64,000 nt of DNA from Kingdonia uniflora (lineage: Eukaryota; Streptophyta; Magnoliopsida; Ranunculales; Circaeasteraceae), in assembly GCA_014058105.1 (NCBI GenBank), contig JACGCM010002114.1, forward strand, positions 2,108,001 to 2,172,000, written 5' to 3'. Below the pieces are notes generated by a model. The model did not search any database, was not told where the DNA came from, and was given only the letters and a program-made list of their open reading frames with translations. The translations under genes and the position numbers were made by a program. This document shows positions 11,508 to 22,970 of the stretch, piece after piece (within the stretch, counting starts at the first letter, position 1; each line of letters starts with the position of its first letter).

Positions 11508-11715
11508 TGTTGTAAAAGGGAATGAGTTTTTAGGGTGACGAGAGAAGAGAGGTAAAGAGTCGGGAAGGGAGAGATCTTTTATTACGTCATCAACTATTGC
11601 AAAAGGTCTTCTCATGACATATTTATATAACAAAGGGAACCAATTAACTGAATCAGGGCATTTATGTGGGCACCCCAACCGCATCATGGGTTAGGCCTAC
11701 CACAAGGCCTCATTA
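11508..11715 (-). repeat. Possible LTR fragment
   Basis: The TGTTGTAAAAGG edge follows a sequence whose complement (TTATCAGTG, 11496-11504) looks like a degraded copia primer site. So a minus-strand LTR may start here. The right part is overlapped or cut by the Harbinger element at 11716. No partner LTR is seen. Confidence 0.3.
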
Positions 11716-11844
11716 TAGCTTCTACAATCCACCCTCTTTTCAAATCCTTCACCTCCCAGCAGCTAAGTCAAAAATCTACGTGGCACAAGTTTTTCCACCC
11801 TGAGGGTGGATTTTGATTTTTGGTGGATTAATGTCGTGCCTTTC

Positions 11845-12026
11845 TGAACTGCGCGTAGCCTTCAATCCAATAAGATGTTGACACCTGTCAAGCTTCTAGT
11901 GGCTCCCATGCCACGCACTTCTGAACTGCGCTTATAGGCAACAACTTAGATTAAAATGTGTGGACGGCTTAGATTTAACTCAAACCAAACGACTAGTTCT
12001 TACCGCGCAATTCAGAAGTGTGCGGC
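11845..12026. repeat. Left subterminal palindromic boxes of Harbinger element 1
   Basis: Three copies, near 11847, 11913 and 12003, of a box whose ideal form is TGCCGCGCAGTTC joined to GAACTGCGCGGCA, a near-perfect palindrome. The third (12003) is the most complete: CCGCGCAATTC then AGAAGTGTGCGG. Confidence 0.75.
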
Positions 12027-12249
12027 AAAAGCCTGCATGAAATATATGTTTGTTCCCCTGTATTTTTTAGCTTTATCCTGATCAAACTTGGACAACAAGA
12101 TGCTCAACGGCTATAAATGGCTAGTTTTTTCTCTATCTATAAAACCCATTCATCTTCTACTTTCTAAATCTTCTATAATCAACTCATTCATCTTATATCT
12201 TATATCTCAAAACTCAACTTTCTTCATTTGTTATTATTTTTGCCGAATC

Positions 12250-13580
12250 ATGTCTGATAAAATCCTGGCTGACCTACTCATGTCTGACCTATCACTCTCA
12301 TCTTTGGAGTCATCGTCCAGAAGCAAAGAGCTCTTCCAACGTCAAATTGAGATGATACACGAGTATAATAAGATTATGATTGAGATGGGAGAAGCAAAAG
12401 AAAAAGAGCAAGATGCGGCATCATCACAGAGGCAGGGAGGTAGTAAAATGGGAAGGATTGACAAGCGGAAAGGCCGTGATCATAAATTGGGGGAGTTTAG
12501 CCTTAACCAGGATTACTTCGGTGACAATCCAAGATTCAAAGGTATCCCATTTCGTCGTCGATTCCGTATAAGCGAAGGTGTGTATCAACTTATTTATGAT
12601 CAAATAGTTTCTTCGAACTCTTATTTTATTCAAAGAGAAAATGCTCTAAGACGATGGGTTTATCCTCGCACCAAAAGATAATGTATGCACTTTGCATGTT
12701 ATGTTACGGTACGAGCGCAGACGCCCAAGAAGAATACCTTCAAATTGGGGAGTCTACGAGTATTTTGTGCTTGAAAGAATTTTGTAAAACTATTATGACA
12801 CAATTTAAAGCTCAATACCTTAGATCTCTTAATGATGACGATACATTATACTTGTTAGAAGTTAATGGATCGCGAGGCTTCCCAGGGATATTAGGTAGTT
12901 TAGATTGTATGTATTGGAAATGGAAGAATTGTCATATCGGGTGGGCATGACAATATACCGGGTATAAGAAAACCCCGACGGTGATTTTAGAAGCGGTTGC
13001 ATCGCAAGATCTTTGGATATGGCACGCATTCTTTGGGGTGCTCGATTCTAACAACGATGTGAACGTCTTACATCAAGAGTGGCTTTTCAACAACTTATCT
13101 AATAGAGTTGCGCCGCCATGAATTATAATATAGGCACGGTACTGTACACTATGGGGTATTACTTAGCGGATGAAGTCTATCCAAAATGGCAAACACTTAT
13201 TCAAACCATAAGAAATTTGTCAAACGATGCCGAAAGGCATTTTTTGAAGATGCAAGAAGCATGCTGGAAAGACGTAGAACATGCTTTTAGGGTATTACAA
13301 GCTAGGTTTCGAATATTGGCACACGGTGCACGATTTTGGAAACCTAGTGATCTAGGAAATGTTATGTACGCATGTATAATCTTGCACAATATGATCGTCG
13401 AAGATGAACGTCATACTTACATCCAGCAAATGGACATTGATCATGAGTTTAGAACATCAGTGAAGAATTAGAAGGAGGACTTAAATCCAAGACATGCGAT
13501 ATGGCAGAGTACATCTAGAAGGTTCATAAAATTAGAAATGAAGGTTCTCATTTCCAATTACGAGATGATCTTGTCGTGCA
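12250..13580 (+). pseudogene. Harbinger transposase (DDE_Tnp_4 / HARBI1-like)
   Basis: Starts MSDKILADLLMSDLS (12250). The N-terminal third has charged residues and FRRRFRISEGVYQLIYDQI; then a frameshift near 12650. The catalytic part has GSLDCMYWKWKNC (first Asp), a TGA where a Gly codon stands in the family (12948), YTGYKKTPTVILEAVASQDL, SNNDVNVLH (second Asp), GYYLADEVYPKW and DVEHAFRVLQARF (catalytic Glu), then HNMIVEDER. A C-terminal HKIRNEGSHFQLRDDLVVHL sits in another frame after 13520. This protein would cut and paste the element by its terminal repeats. At least two frameshifts and two stops inactivate it, though all three acidic positions survive. Confidence 0.9.
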
Positions 13581-13881
13581 TTTGTAGAATCGATAAAGGG
13601 CGGAGTAATGTAGGCTTCATCATTGTTTATTTATTTTCTAAAGTAAGGTATTTTGTTTCCGTTAAGTTTTATGCTGAAGTTGTAACATATTTTGTTTCCA
13701 AGTCTTCATCATTGTAACACTTTAAAAAAACTTGGTTTACTGCTTCTGCTTTTTGATTTTGTACTTATTTCTTCTGTTTTATTATTTTGGTAGAGATAAA
13801 GAGAATGATAAAATTTGAGGTCCTGTAAGAAAGAAGTAAGAAGCAGAGTCTATTATGGCAGAGTACATCTAGAAGGTTCAA
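13503..13881 (+). repeat. 26-bp direct repeat around the transposase end
   Basis: ATGGCAGAGTACATCTAGAA plus GGTTCA occurs at about 13505 and again at about 13856. The first copy lies within the transposase C-terminus. The second is in non-coding DNA, so the intervening 330 bp may be a local duplication or insertion. Confidence 0.6.
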
Positions 13882-13984
13882 ATGCGAATTAGATTAATAA
13901 CAATTTTAAGGATTACGTACGATTAATAACAATTTTAATGAAATAATAAAATTACATAAAACTTAAGAACTACTAATAACGCTA

Positions 13985-14430
13985 AGGATTACATCAATTT
14001 TCATCACTAGAAATGTCGTCATCACTTGGACACTGCTCCTTCAACTTCTTCGAATATTCTTTAATTTTCTTCTTCATCCAACACCTTTGTGTCGGTAGTA
14101 GGTTACTTGGGTCTGTGTCATCACCTTAACCATATGCGCATCTTCGACGGCTTTTTTTCGAGTTAACTCCGCTTCACGCCTCCTTTGAATCTTAGCCTCT
14201 CTAGCCAACTTTAGTTCCTCTTATACTTTAGCTCTAGTTTCCTTTTCCTCTTTCTTTTGCTCGTCTCTCTCATTCCATGCCTTCATCATGTTGGTCGTTG
14301 TCTCAAACATCTTCTTCCCCCAATAACCCATACCTGACTTTGCTGCTTCTTTTGCCTTGTATTTTTTTGGCCGTCCAGATGTACATCTACACAAGAATAT
14401 AGTGGTGCATCCACGTCGATAGAATCATCC
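13985..14430 (-). pseudogene. Harbinger Myb/NAM-like ORF, C-terminal part only
   Basis: On the reverse strand: IPTSDTPNIVILDDS, DVHLDGQKNTRQKKQQ and, after a frameshift, SGMGYWGKKMFE, MMKAWNERDEQK, EELKLAREAKI and AHMVKVMTQ. This matches the second protein of plant Harbinger elements, a trihelix/Myb-like DNA-binding partner of the transposase. Only its tail is present. The N-terminal SANT half is missing and plant mobile domain sequence is joined in its place. The copy at 44 kb keeps the N-terminal half. Confidence 0.7.
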
Positions 14431-14434
14431 AAAA

Positions 14435-15000
14435 TTACGATATTTGGAGTGTCGGATGTAGGTATGGGTGGAAGGCCACCACCGTTCCACGAGAGCATGA
14501 ATAAGACGGTTATCCGAGTTTCCCGCCTTAATCGAGCAAAACTCTTCAAAACTCATATCGTCGACCAACTTCTTCAACGTCGGGTACACGGCAATCCATT
14601 GGTACCACTTCAGTACCTTATCCAATGATCCCCCACACTGTATTTCATCTCGGTTCTAACAAAAAAAAATATATTAACACGTTAGACTTTCATTCCAGTA
14701 TTTTATCGAACACATTGCAATATACGTTAATAACACTTAAAATTTACACAAAACTTACCGGCATTTCCTCCGATCCAAGAGAAATATGGACCCAGCCGTC
14801 CGGGAAGATATCTACTCGGTTCAACTCTTCAAGTGTTGGGGAGGGATCGTTGTTCGACATCATTTGTAATGGCCACATATTTATTACTTCGGCGTTCCCC
14901 CTTCATTTTACTTCGGCGTTTACATTGCGTTTAGTTTTGGTAAAATTATACCTCGGTTGCGAACTAGACTCTCCTGACATTTTTAAGCGATTAACGGCGT
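14435..15000 (-). pseudogene. Plant mobile domain (PMD) gene in Harbinger element 1
   Basis: Exon 1 (about 14990-14752, reverse strand) reads MSGESSSQPRYNF, a stop near 14900, then PSPTLEELNRVDIFPDGW and VHISLGSEEMPV. After an intron-like gap, exon 2 (14625-14435) reads VLKWYQWIAVYPTLKKLVDD and MSFEEFCSIKAGNSDNRLIH, ALVERWWPSTHTY. These are conserved PMD residues (MAIN/MAIL family). The domain stops abruptly at THTY and is joined to the Myb-like tail. Homologous exons occur at 27.6 and 43 kb. PMD proteins of the MAIN type act in gene expression and silencing; the transposon-borne ones have no assigned role. Confidence 0.75.
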
Positions 15001-15118
15001 CAATGACGGAGGAAATGGGCTGGGTTGGGAAACTTGTGGAGTAAGGGTTGGGTATGCCTTAGATAAAACTTGAAATAACATTTGAGAAAAACCAAAGTTT
15101 ATGCCTAAAACTGGCATC

Positions 15119-15306
15119 GTTATGCCGCGCAGTTCTGAATTGCACGGCTAATTTATATTTTATTTTAAATTTAACGTGGTAATTTCTTATTGGCTGCTTA
15201 TGTCGCGCGGTTTAGAAGTGCGCTGGAGAGATAGAAGGCTGAGATTAAAACACGTGGCTGAATCGTGAGCGTTGGTGTTCCCGTGCGGTTCTGAACTGCG
15301 CGCAAT
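15119..15306. repeat. Right subterminal palindromic boxes of Harbinger element 1
   Basis: Three copies near 15122 (GCCGCGCAGTTC then TGAATTGCACGGC), 15203 and 15280. They are of the same design as the left boxes and spaced about 80 bp apart. Confidence 0.78.
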
Positions 15307-15414
15307 GAATTCACCTTATTTTTTTGATCGAACTGTTGTAGAATTCTTTGGGGTGGACTGGATTCACCCTGGTTTTGGACAAATCCACTCACCCTACTGC
15401 TGTGGATGCTCTTA

Positions 15415-17309
15415 CATAACTAATAATACCTTGCTTATAAGAAGATTGTGTACTCATAATTTCCCCACCACAATAACGACAAGTTTGAAACATAAAAAGA
15501 TTCAACAAACATTTTTTTTCTTCCGAATTCAAGGTATTATAAATTATGTTTTGACATACTTCACCATATAAAGTTCATGTTTAGATCAAATGTATGAATG
15601 CTTAGCACTATGATTGAACAATCAGAGAGTTTCAACAACCTAGAAAACCACTTGATTTGTCAAATTAATTATAAATTTAACCTCTATGTTAATGTAGATG
15701 GTGAAAAAAGGAGTACAGGAGGCAAAGATCAGTTACAATTGCACAATTGGAAATCACTTAGATAAATTCCCTACACACACAGGTATGATGTACAAGGTTC
15801 AATGTGAGAAGAACTAATTGGTGAAGCTCGTTGTAAAGATTGCCAAAGAAAAGAAGAACCGGAATGCTTGGATTAGCTCGAGCAAAGCGACAACTTAGAA
15901 AATTTAACCAAAACGTAACTCATGTAATCAAGTTTATAATATTTTGTGTGTTTTAGTACTTACATGTTGTATAAATATTGATAAATCTCACTCTGATGAA
16001 GAGTGGTTGAACCAAAATGTATTCAAATTAATTGCGATATGAAAAGCGCTCCAAATAGGATCCAAAAGTTACACTGGGGGCGTAACAAGTAACCGGAGTC
16101 ATACTTCATATTAGTTTTCAAATTGTGACAACTAACAAGTAAACGTATTCTACAATAAGAGGGTTTCAACCTAGAAAATCACTTGTGTTTTGTTACATTT
16201 TAGATGAATTAATTGTGATTTTAAACTCCATTTTGATGGATTATGAGACCAGCAGCATAAGATGTGAAGATCAGTTACAACTGCAATATCTATAATCATT
16301 TAGTGTTAATTCTCTACTCGAAGGTGAAGGCACACATTCCCATTACCTCATGTTGTCCCTCGTCACCCACTCTAAGAACACTACTGTTCCGGTCAATGCT
16401 TCGATCGTTGCCCCCACCATCTCTTACTGCACCATATGAAAGTCCCTAAACCACAAGAGCTATAAATAAAACTAGATTTAGTCCCTGCAAGCAGAGATAT
16501 TCAAGGAATTTTAGTCTTGCAAGAGGCGCTAATACCTTTCACTGTTCACAGACAACATAATCGATGTATTGGTTTATCATTCGTTTTATAACAAGACATA
16601 ATTTGCGTGTAATCTCATTTTTATCACAAATTCAAATACTTATAAATGTAATAAATATAACAAAAATTATAAACTTCAGCATCGCATGTTACAATGAACG
16701 ACGATACACTATAACAAGAAGGGGAAGGATTAAAATATTTTTGTCAACAAACAATTGTAATATTACACAAAACTCACGCGCACGTAATGATATCAACACT
16801 CTAACAAGGAGTTTTAATTCAAGTGAGAACTTTTCTTATTTATCCTGAATCCCTGATAATTAAAATTTATTGGATTATTCGTTAAAGTTTTGGACATTTG
16901 ATTTCATCTTCTTTATGGGGATTGCCCCATAAATTTATATATTCTCGTGATTCATGCTTCAATTAGCATGATATATTAGTAGTCGAGTACGCACACTTTG
17001 TGTGTGCCGACAGATCGCACTTAATATTTTTATGTCTACAAGACATAGATCCCTAAAATTTGTTAAACACAACGTTAAAAATCGAAAAGCCCACTTATAA
17101 AGGTTTTACAATTACTACTTGAAAAAATAATTGAGACTCCACAACAAGTTTTGTTCATAATTTCATATACATAAGTAATTAAATATAGGGTTCGACTAGG
17201 TTTATAATATGCAAAACATAGTTAACATAATTATAAGTGTACTAAATACAGTATTACATAAGCATAGTAAAACTATGACCAATATACATAGGTGGTAGTA
17301 ACATAGATG
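15415..17309. repeat. Gene-poor DNA with a diverged duplicated block
   Basis: A segment at about 15621-15780 recurs in diverged form at about 16151-16320. Shared landmarks are a GTTTCAACCTAGAAAA-like string, AAGATCAGTTACAA and a CTCTACNC end. Otherwise the region is AT-rich and I see no genes. Confidence 0.55.
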
Positions 17310-17575
17310 GACTATTCGCGGCGTAAATTCGTAGGCACATCAGAGTCTTCAATGAAGTCTTCATCGTTTGATGCCTGAGTTGTCTTTGGTTTCTTCATTT
17401 TGGAATGCTGAAACCTTTCAAGAGTAGCTTTAGAGGACTTGCATTAACGTGCTTAGTGACCATTGTTTTCGCATATGCTGCATATATTTTGACAATGCTT
17501 CTTTCTCGCTTTCACTAACTTACTAGACCGCATCTTTGGGATTTGATACTTTCTGCTGCAGCATGATTTTTACTC
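17310..17575 (-). pseudogene. MULE/FAR1-like zinc-knuckle tail
   Basis: The reverse strand reads PKMRSSKLVKARKKHCQNIC then SICENNGH, a stop, AR, a stop, C and KSSKATLERFQHSKMKKPKT. The C-x2-C-x4-H-x4-C pattern after a basic stretch is like the C-terminus of plant Mutator/FAR1-type transposase proteins. Two stops fall in the knuckle. No transposase core was found next to it. Confidence 0.4.
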
Positions 17576-17634
17576 TTATTCATAGTGGAAAGGTGTTTAT
17601 TTAAATTAATGGAAGTCCTACAAGGTAATTTGAT

Positions 17635-19270
17635 ATGTGTAGGGGTCTCAAGAAGGGTGGTATTAGAGAAAATACCTCAGAAGTTACCAAGGACCTCATG
17701 ATGTTAACTATTCACTTAGAAGAGGAAGAGGAAATAGATAGTGAGAGAGGGTTAAAGGAAGCATACATTAAAGTTTTAGAAGATCGAGGTATTCGTCCAC
17801 AACTCGGGTACATAGAGCGCCTGACCACCAGAGCGAGAAACCTACATAGCTTAAAAGCTAAAGAAGTATCAACTCGTGCTAGTATGCCAATGATATATTT
17901 ATAATATAAAATTATGGAACATTTGTGAGAGGGAAGATGTATGATTGTTTAAATGGGAAATATATGTATTGTGTAACTATGGAAAGAATATTTGGAGATG
18001 GTGATCTACAGGTCAAGCTATAAAAAGTGCGTCGTCGTCAAAGGACGTTTACCAAATTAAATGAAAAAATGAATGTCGAGCTAAACCAAACACGTGAGGC
18101 ATTGAAAACTACTGCCGAACTTAACATGAAAATGGAAGTGAAAATGTTTGAGTTACAAGAACTTGTGGGAAAAAAGGAAAAGAGGTAGTGAGGGTTCAAG
18201 GTAATTTGGAGAAGTTGAATGGGCTTCTAAAAAAGGAGGATACAATGAGTGCTCAGAGTCATAAAGATAATCTTGTTGAACGACTAAAGAAATTAGAGGC
18301 AGAATTATTAATTGCGCGTGGTAGTTAGACAGATTTGGTAGAGAAGCTGCAGAAGAAATGCAGTGATGTGGTACACGCGCAAGATCACATCAAAGGTTTA
18401 GAGGCGGACATATGGGGTATAAAAGGGGATCTTAATGGCGTCAGGGAGAAATTGAGGAAGAAGGAGGTCAAATTAACAACTTTGATCAAGCATATAACGT
18501 CGTTGGAGGCCGATTTGGCATATATTAGAGCGGTAGGAAGGAATTCGAATGAGTGAATAAGAAATATATAGGCCGAATTGACGGATTCCCAGACTAGGAA
18601 GGTGGGTTTACATAAAAGGATTCACAAATTTGAGGCGGACCTTTTAATATCTCTACGGGAACTTAAGGAAGAGGTCGATCAGAGATTGTACAATCGGATT
18701 AGAATGGATAAATCGATGGGTATGCTTAAACAGATGAAAAAATTTCTAACAGTGATGGAGGCCCATCATGCTCAGGTAGTTTACAAAACTTCTGAAGAAA
18801 GAGATCGTTGTAGTAATCTGGAAAGATTGCTAAAGGATGCCAAGGCAAGGATTTATGAGCTCACGATACCAAACAAAGATAAGCTCGCGGCCGATGCAGT
18901 GCATGAGAAAGAGATGGCAGCAATTCTCGCATTTTTTTTGTTTAAGATTAAGAGAATTGAAAAATAGAGTGACACTATACATGATACGATGATTTCCCAG
19001 AACGTGAAGTGTAAGATGAATTTAATACGGTCTTAATATTTGGAATGTTTGTGTCAGACATTTGTTCCCTCACCCAAGATATGGTTGATCAAGGTAGAGA
19101 GATTGTCGCTACTAGAGCACCAAAATTTAGAGCTTCTTAAGTCAGTAGAAGTTAGGGTTTATCTTTAAAGATTGTGAAGATTTTGTCAAGGGTACTTTCA
19201 GCAAAGCGTTAGGGCAAACTATGATCTACTTTGCAGAAATTCAAGCTATTCTGGAAGGCATCATCAAAGC
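17635..19270 (+). pseudogene. Coiled-coil protein gene of unknown family, copy 1
   Basis: Islands of open frame encode GIRENTSEVTKDLMMLTIHL, ERGLKEAYIKVLEDRGI, EDVIKGLEADIWGIKGDLN-like and RLYNRIRMDKSMGMLKQ, all rich in Lys, Glu and Leu with heptad-like spacing, so long coiled coils are likely. Stops at 18187, 18328, 18554, 18570 and 18965 break it. A parallel copy lies at 40.4-42.7 kb and begins and ends at matching points. I do not recognise the family. It may be a transposon accessory protein or a captured host gene. Confidence 0.55.
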
Positions 19271-19327
19271 AATTCAAAAGGGTTGGCTTGTATTGTGGGT
19301 TGTATCAGGTTCAACAACAACTATTTA

Positions 19328-19945
19328 GGGGGTGTTTATTTTTAAGTGTTTAATGTTGAACAAAATGTTGAATGCTAATTATTGAATGATTTGAAGTGCT
19401 AAATGCTGATTATTTTGAACTGCTAAATGTTATGATGTTTTATTTTCAAAAAATGTTGAATGCTAATAAATATCTTAAATACCATTGTTAATAAAAATAA
19501 TACAAGTTGCAGCATTACGCTCTAAACGAAATAAACTACTACTACGTACTATTACCAACACCACCACCTTTGCCATCACATATACATATTTCCCAATGAA
19601 AATAATTTTCACAGTAGTCGAATGTTTGTTTGTGAGAGAGTTGAGAGAAAGTAGAACTCACAAATTGGAGAGAATTGTGTATGCGGGGGGGGGGGGGAGA
19701 GATTTTGCTAAGATTTTTCGCGGATCTTTTGTCAAAGATTTTCTTTTTTCCGCGGGTGATGACGGGCAATATAGGGAGTCAATAAAAGAGGATTGCTTAA
19801 TGGCTAGTAAGCTAACCAAAACAGCTTACTAATTTTGGTTTACTGGCTAGTAAGTTGAAAAAAAGAAACACTACTTCAAGTGTTGAATACCCCTATTTAG
19901 TACTATAGTAAGCAGTAAGCCAAAAAAGAAACACCCCCCCCCCCC
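19328..19945. mobile_element. MITE-like element with GGGGGTGTTT ends
   Basis: The left end GGGGGTGTTTATTTTT and the right end, read inward, GGGGTGTTTCTTTTTTGGCT form imperfect terminal inverted repeats. Inside are AT-rich repeats of the words AATGTTGAATGC and TTACTGGCTAGTAAG. There is no coding capacity; the frame over 19485-19832 is incidental. The C run at the right end and a G run at 19685-19697 obscure the borders and target duplication. Confidence 0.55.
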
Positions 19946-21110
19946 AGCCTTTAAATCCAACATAACTCCTTGGCAGTTTCAAACCCAATAGAACTTACTT
20001 CTCCCTAAGCTTTAGTCTATCATATTCAAATTCTCAACCACCAGGAGGGAAGCTAACTTCTCAACTTATTAGATAGCTAGAAGATGCTCCAATGCAGCAG
20101 TGCCTTTTGAAGAGTGGTCTGCTGACAGACCTCAGTTCTTACTTAAAATTGAAAAAAAAACATTACTGAGTACTTTAGATTTTGGACATATATACCTAAT
20201 TGTACCTAAAATTTAAGAGGCTCCATGCAATACTTGTTTGTTTGAAGGGAGGATTCCGTCTCGGTAATGCATGGTCTAGCTTTACCTTGAAGGCATACCT
20301 AATTATACCTTATGCAAAGAGCATTCCATATATCAAGTAGATCTCTAGTGTAGAAGAATTAAGACTTCAATTCATCACAAAGGTGATGTCGGAGGATGAT
20401 CGAAGAATTAGCTTTTACTACCTCTAAGACATTGGCAAGGATAAGGCCAAACTCCTTGGTCCTTACTTGTAATGGTGCGAATAAAATGGGATGATGGGCC
20501 AAAGAATCTGCCTGAAGGCAAGTCTCTGCTTGCATTGCCCAAGTAAGATAGTTTTTAACTCATAGCTTTAAAGGAGAGGGAAATGTTTGATACGATGTTC
20601 TACCGTATGGAGGGAGTGAAGTAATTACTGGTTATCTATCACGAAGGATCCTTACAGAGGGGAATGATCCTTGCACGCACTAGTGATATTGATTGCATCT
20701 CCTAGACTATATACGCATAGAATATAATCAAGTAGATCGAAAAGTCTGCACACCCTCGACAACGATCTTCATCGGGGCTTTGGCGTGTATCGACTGGTAG
20801 CCCCATCTTCATACTGCATTCTTTCCTCCGACTATCAAGCATTGGAGGCAAAGATTACAATAAAACAAATCTGATAAAACCCTCGTAGTTTATTGACATA
20901 CTCGTGAATGACCCCTTGGTTCCTCAATTATTCAATCCCAGTCCTTTTTCGGCATATTACGCCAGTCAAAGTCAATTGATTAGCGAAAACTGTAATCAAT
21001 TTTTATTAAATACATACCTACCTTTTTCATTTAAAAATCAATAATTAAAAATAAAATAAAATAGGTAGTCTGCAACAAGATCTAATGAAGGTATCTACAC
21101 CATTAAAGCT

Positions 21111-21145
<35 letters not shown>

Positions 21146-21242
21146 GTGAGTGTGTGTAAAGCTAAAAAATAATAAGAAATCCAGGTTTGTACAAGTCAAC
21201 CATTGGTCACTTGACTTTAACTGGTTGTAATCCGTTGAAAAG
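19946..21242. other. Intergenic DNA with (G)33 tract
   Basis: No gene recognised. A run of 33 G lies at 21112-21144, followed by TGTGAGTGTGTGT. A sequence at about 20900-20948 (ACTCGTGAATGACCCCTTGG, then GTTCCTCA) also occurs, reversed, at 24620-24670, beside the atp9 fragment. Confidence 0.6.
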
Positions 21243-21599
21243 TAATCCAAGAGGATCTAGGCAATTCCTATTAAGACTAAGAACTTGTAACCAAGTCTTA
21301 TTGTAGCTAGGAACTTGTAACCTTTATAAAAGGGGTAAGGCTAGGCAAGTCCACTTGTAACTATGAACTTGTAACCCAGTCCTATTGGAACTAGAAACTT
21401 GTAACCCTTATAAAAAGGGTCAAGATTAGGCATTGTTAGGTTATGTTAGATCTAGAAAAAGTTTTGAGGAAGAGCCTAGGGTTTTGGAGTGATTCAATGT
21501 AATTACTTTATTTTTAAGCAATTGAAGCTTTTATTTTCCCAATCAATTGGTGTTCTTCGTACTTTTAAGCTAATTAAAGCTTCTCAATCATATTGTGGA
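21243..21599 (+). repeat. 5' LTR of TR-GAG-like element
   Basis: Aligns with 23698-24053. Contains two copies each of TTGTAACC and a TATAAAA box followed by GGGT(A/C)AAG, a duplicated promoter-like unit. Confidence 0.85.
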
Positions 21600-21862
21600 T
21601 TAAGTGGTATCAGTTTTTTAGTTGTGATTCTCGGGGGATTGATTGTGGTTTATGGTCTCTACACGTGACCGTCTCAAGTAAACGAAGGAGAAGCTAGTTC
21701 GTTGACGATTCATCGCAAATCTAATTCAAAGAAGAAGTACGATTTGGAGATGGACGATTCCAACGATCGACTCACAATTTTGGAAATGACAGTTTCTGAG
21801 AGATCGATAGTGATTCTAGCAATGTCAAATTCGACAAGGAGCGATCGGGTATTGGTAAGTCA

Positions 21863-22970
21863 TTGAATCATAAACATAATCTTCGTATCAATTTTAAGAT
21901 TGAAATTCTAGTTTTTGACGGTTCAATCGATGCCGAGAAGTTGGATAATTGGTTAGATAGGTTAAAAAATTATTTTTTCGTTTACAAATACTTCAATGCT
22001 CAGCAAATATGCTTTGCTGCATTGAAATTCGCAAGTCATGCACTCAAGTGATGGAAATCTTATCAGAAATGCCACGATGTAGGAAGTTTGGGTTGGAAAG
22101 AATTCAAGGTTTAAGTGCGAAAGAAGTTTTATCTGATTGGGTATGAGTAAGAGAGATGGAATAAATGGCACAATTTGTGCCAAAAGTTTGAGCAATCCGT
22201 ACAGGAGTACACTACGGCGTTTTATAACCAAGCTTTGGTTTTGGACCTTGATGTGGACAAGTATGAGGTATTCATGAAGTATACGGGGGGTTTGTCGGAG
22301 TCTATTAGGAGAGAGTTAAAGCTTTTTACTGTGACAAATATCGAGGGTGCAACCGTGAAGGCAATTGCCATTGAAGGCAAGTACTTAAAGAGTGACAAAG
22401 AAGACGATAAGAACAAGTCGGGGTACAAGTCTAGTTGGCAAAATGAGTATAAGGGAGAGGCCAATGGAGAGAGGTCTTCGTCCAAGGAGTTTCATTGCAA
22501 TCATTGTAAGGCGAGTAGGCATATTTCTGCTTATTGTTGGAAACTTCACCCGGAGCTTAGGTCGAAGGAGGAGAAAAGCAAGAAAAAGAGATATATAGTA
22601 GCCACAAAGGTTGTTGACCTCCCAGATTTAGATAAACCAAATCTTAAGCTTACTCTTATGTTTCAGCGGACTTTGGCTACCGAGGAGGGGAGTCGGGAAG
22701 AAATTTTTCATGTCAGTATTCAGGTGAATCAGAGTTTAGTCGAAGCCATTGTAGATCCGGGTAGTTAGAAAAATTTGATGTCTGAGGTGTTGGTGAAGAA
22801 GATGGGTTTGACGACTACAGCTTATCCTAAGACGTATGGTTTGGGGTGGATTCAGAAAGATGCGGATTTGATGATCACGAAGCAATGTACATTCAAGTTT
22901 GCGATCACTGAAAGGTTTATTGACGAGGTGACGTGTGAGGTAGTTCCTTTGGATGTGTGTTAGGTCATCT
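21863..22970 (+). pseudogene. Ty3-type gag with zinc knuckle and protease stub
   Basis: The gag domain includes EILVFDGSIDAEKLDNWLDR, a stop at 22049, CQKFEQSVQEYTTAFYNQ, YTGGLSESIRREL and ATVKAIAIEGKY, a Retrotrans_gag pattern. The knuckle CNHCKASRHISAYC (about 22495-22540) is intact. A protease start EAIVDPGS, stop, KNLMSEVLVKKMG follows; families of this type usually have D-S-G in this place, so Pro replaces Ser. VILGSPYLWDRDA-like sequence after 22960 is the far end of the protease. Confidence 0.82.

Larger units (their letters stand above)
11716..15411. mobile_element. PIF/Harbinger element 1 (3.7 kb) with TTA target duplication
   Basis: TTA at 11713-11715 and 15412-15414 flank imperfect terminal repeats (TAGCTTCTACA on the left, GAGCATCCACA read inward from the right, 8 of 11 matching). 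A 3-bp TWA duplication is the Harbinger signature. Inside are a Harbinger transposase (plus strand), a Myb/NAM-like ORF tail and a plant mobile domain gene (both minus), and six subterminal palindromic boxes. The elements at 27.3 and 42.7 kb are relatives. All genes are broken. Confidence 0.85.

Noticed and set aside
19485..19832. Open frame inside the GGGGGTGTTT element
   Set aside because: Low-complexity Thr and Gly runs, a homopolymer and no similarity; sits inside a non-coding MITE.
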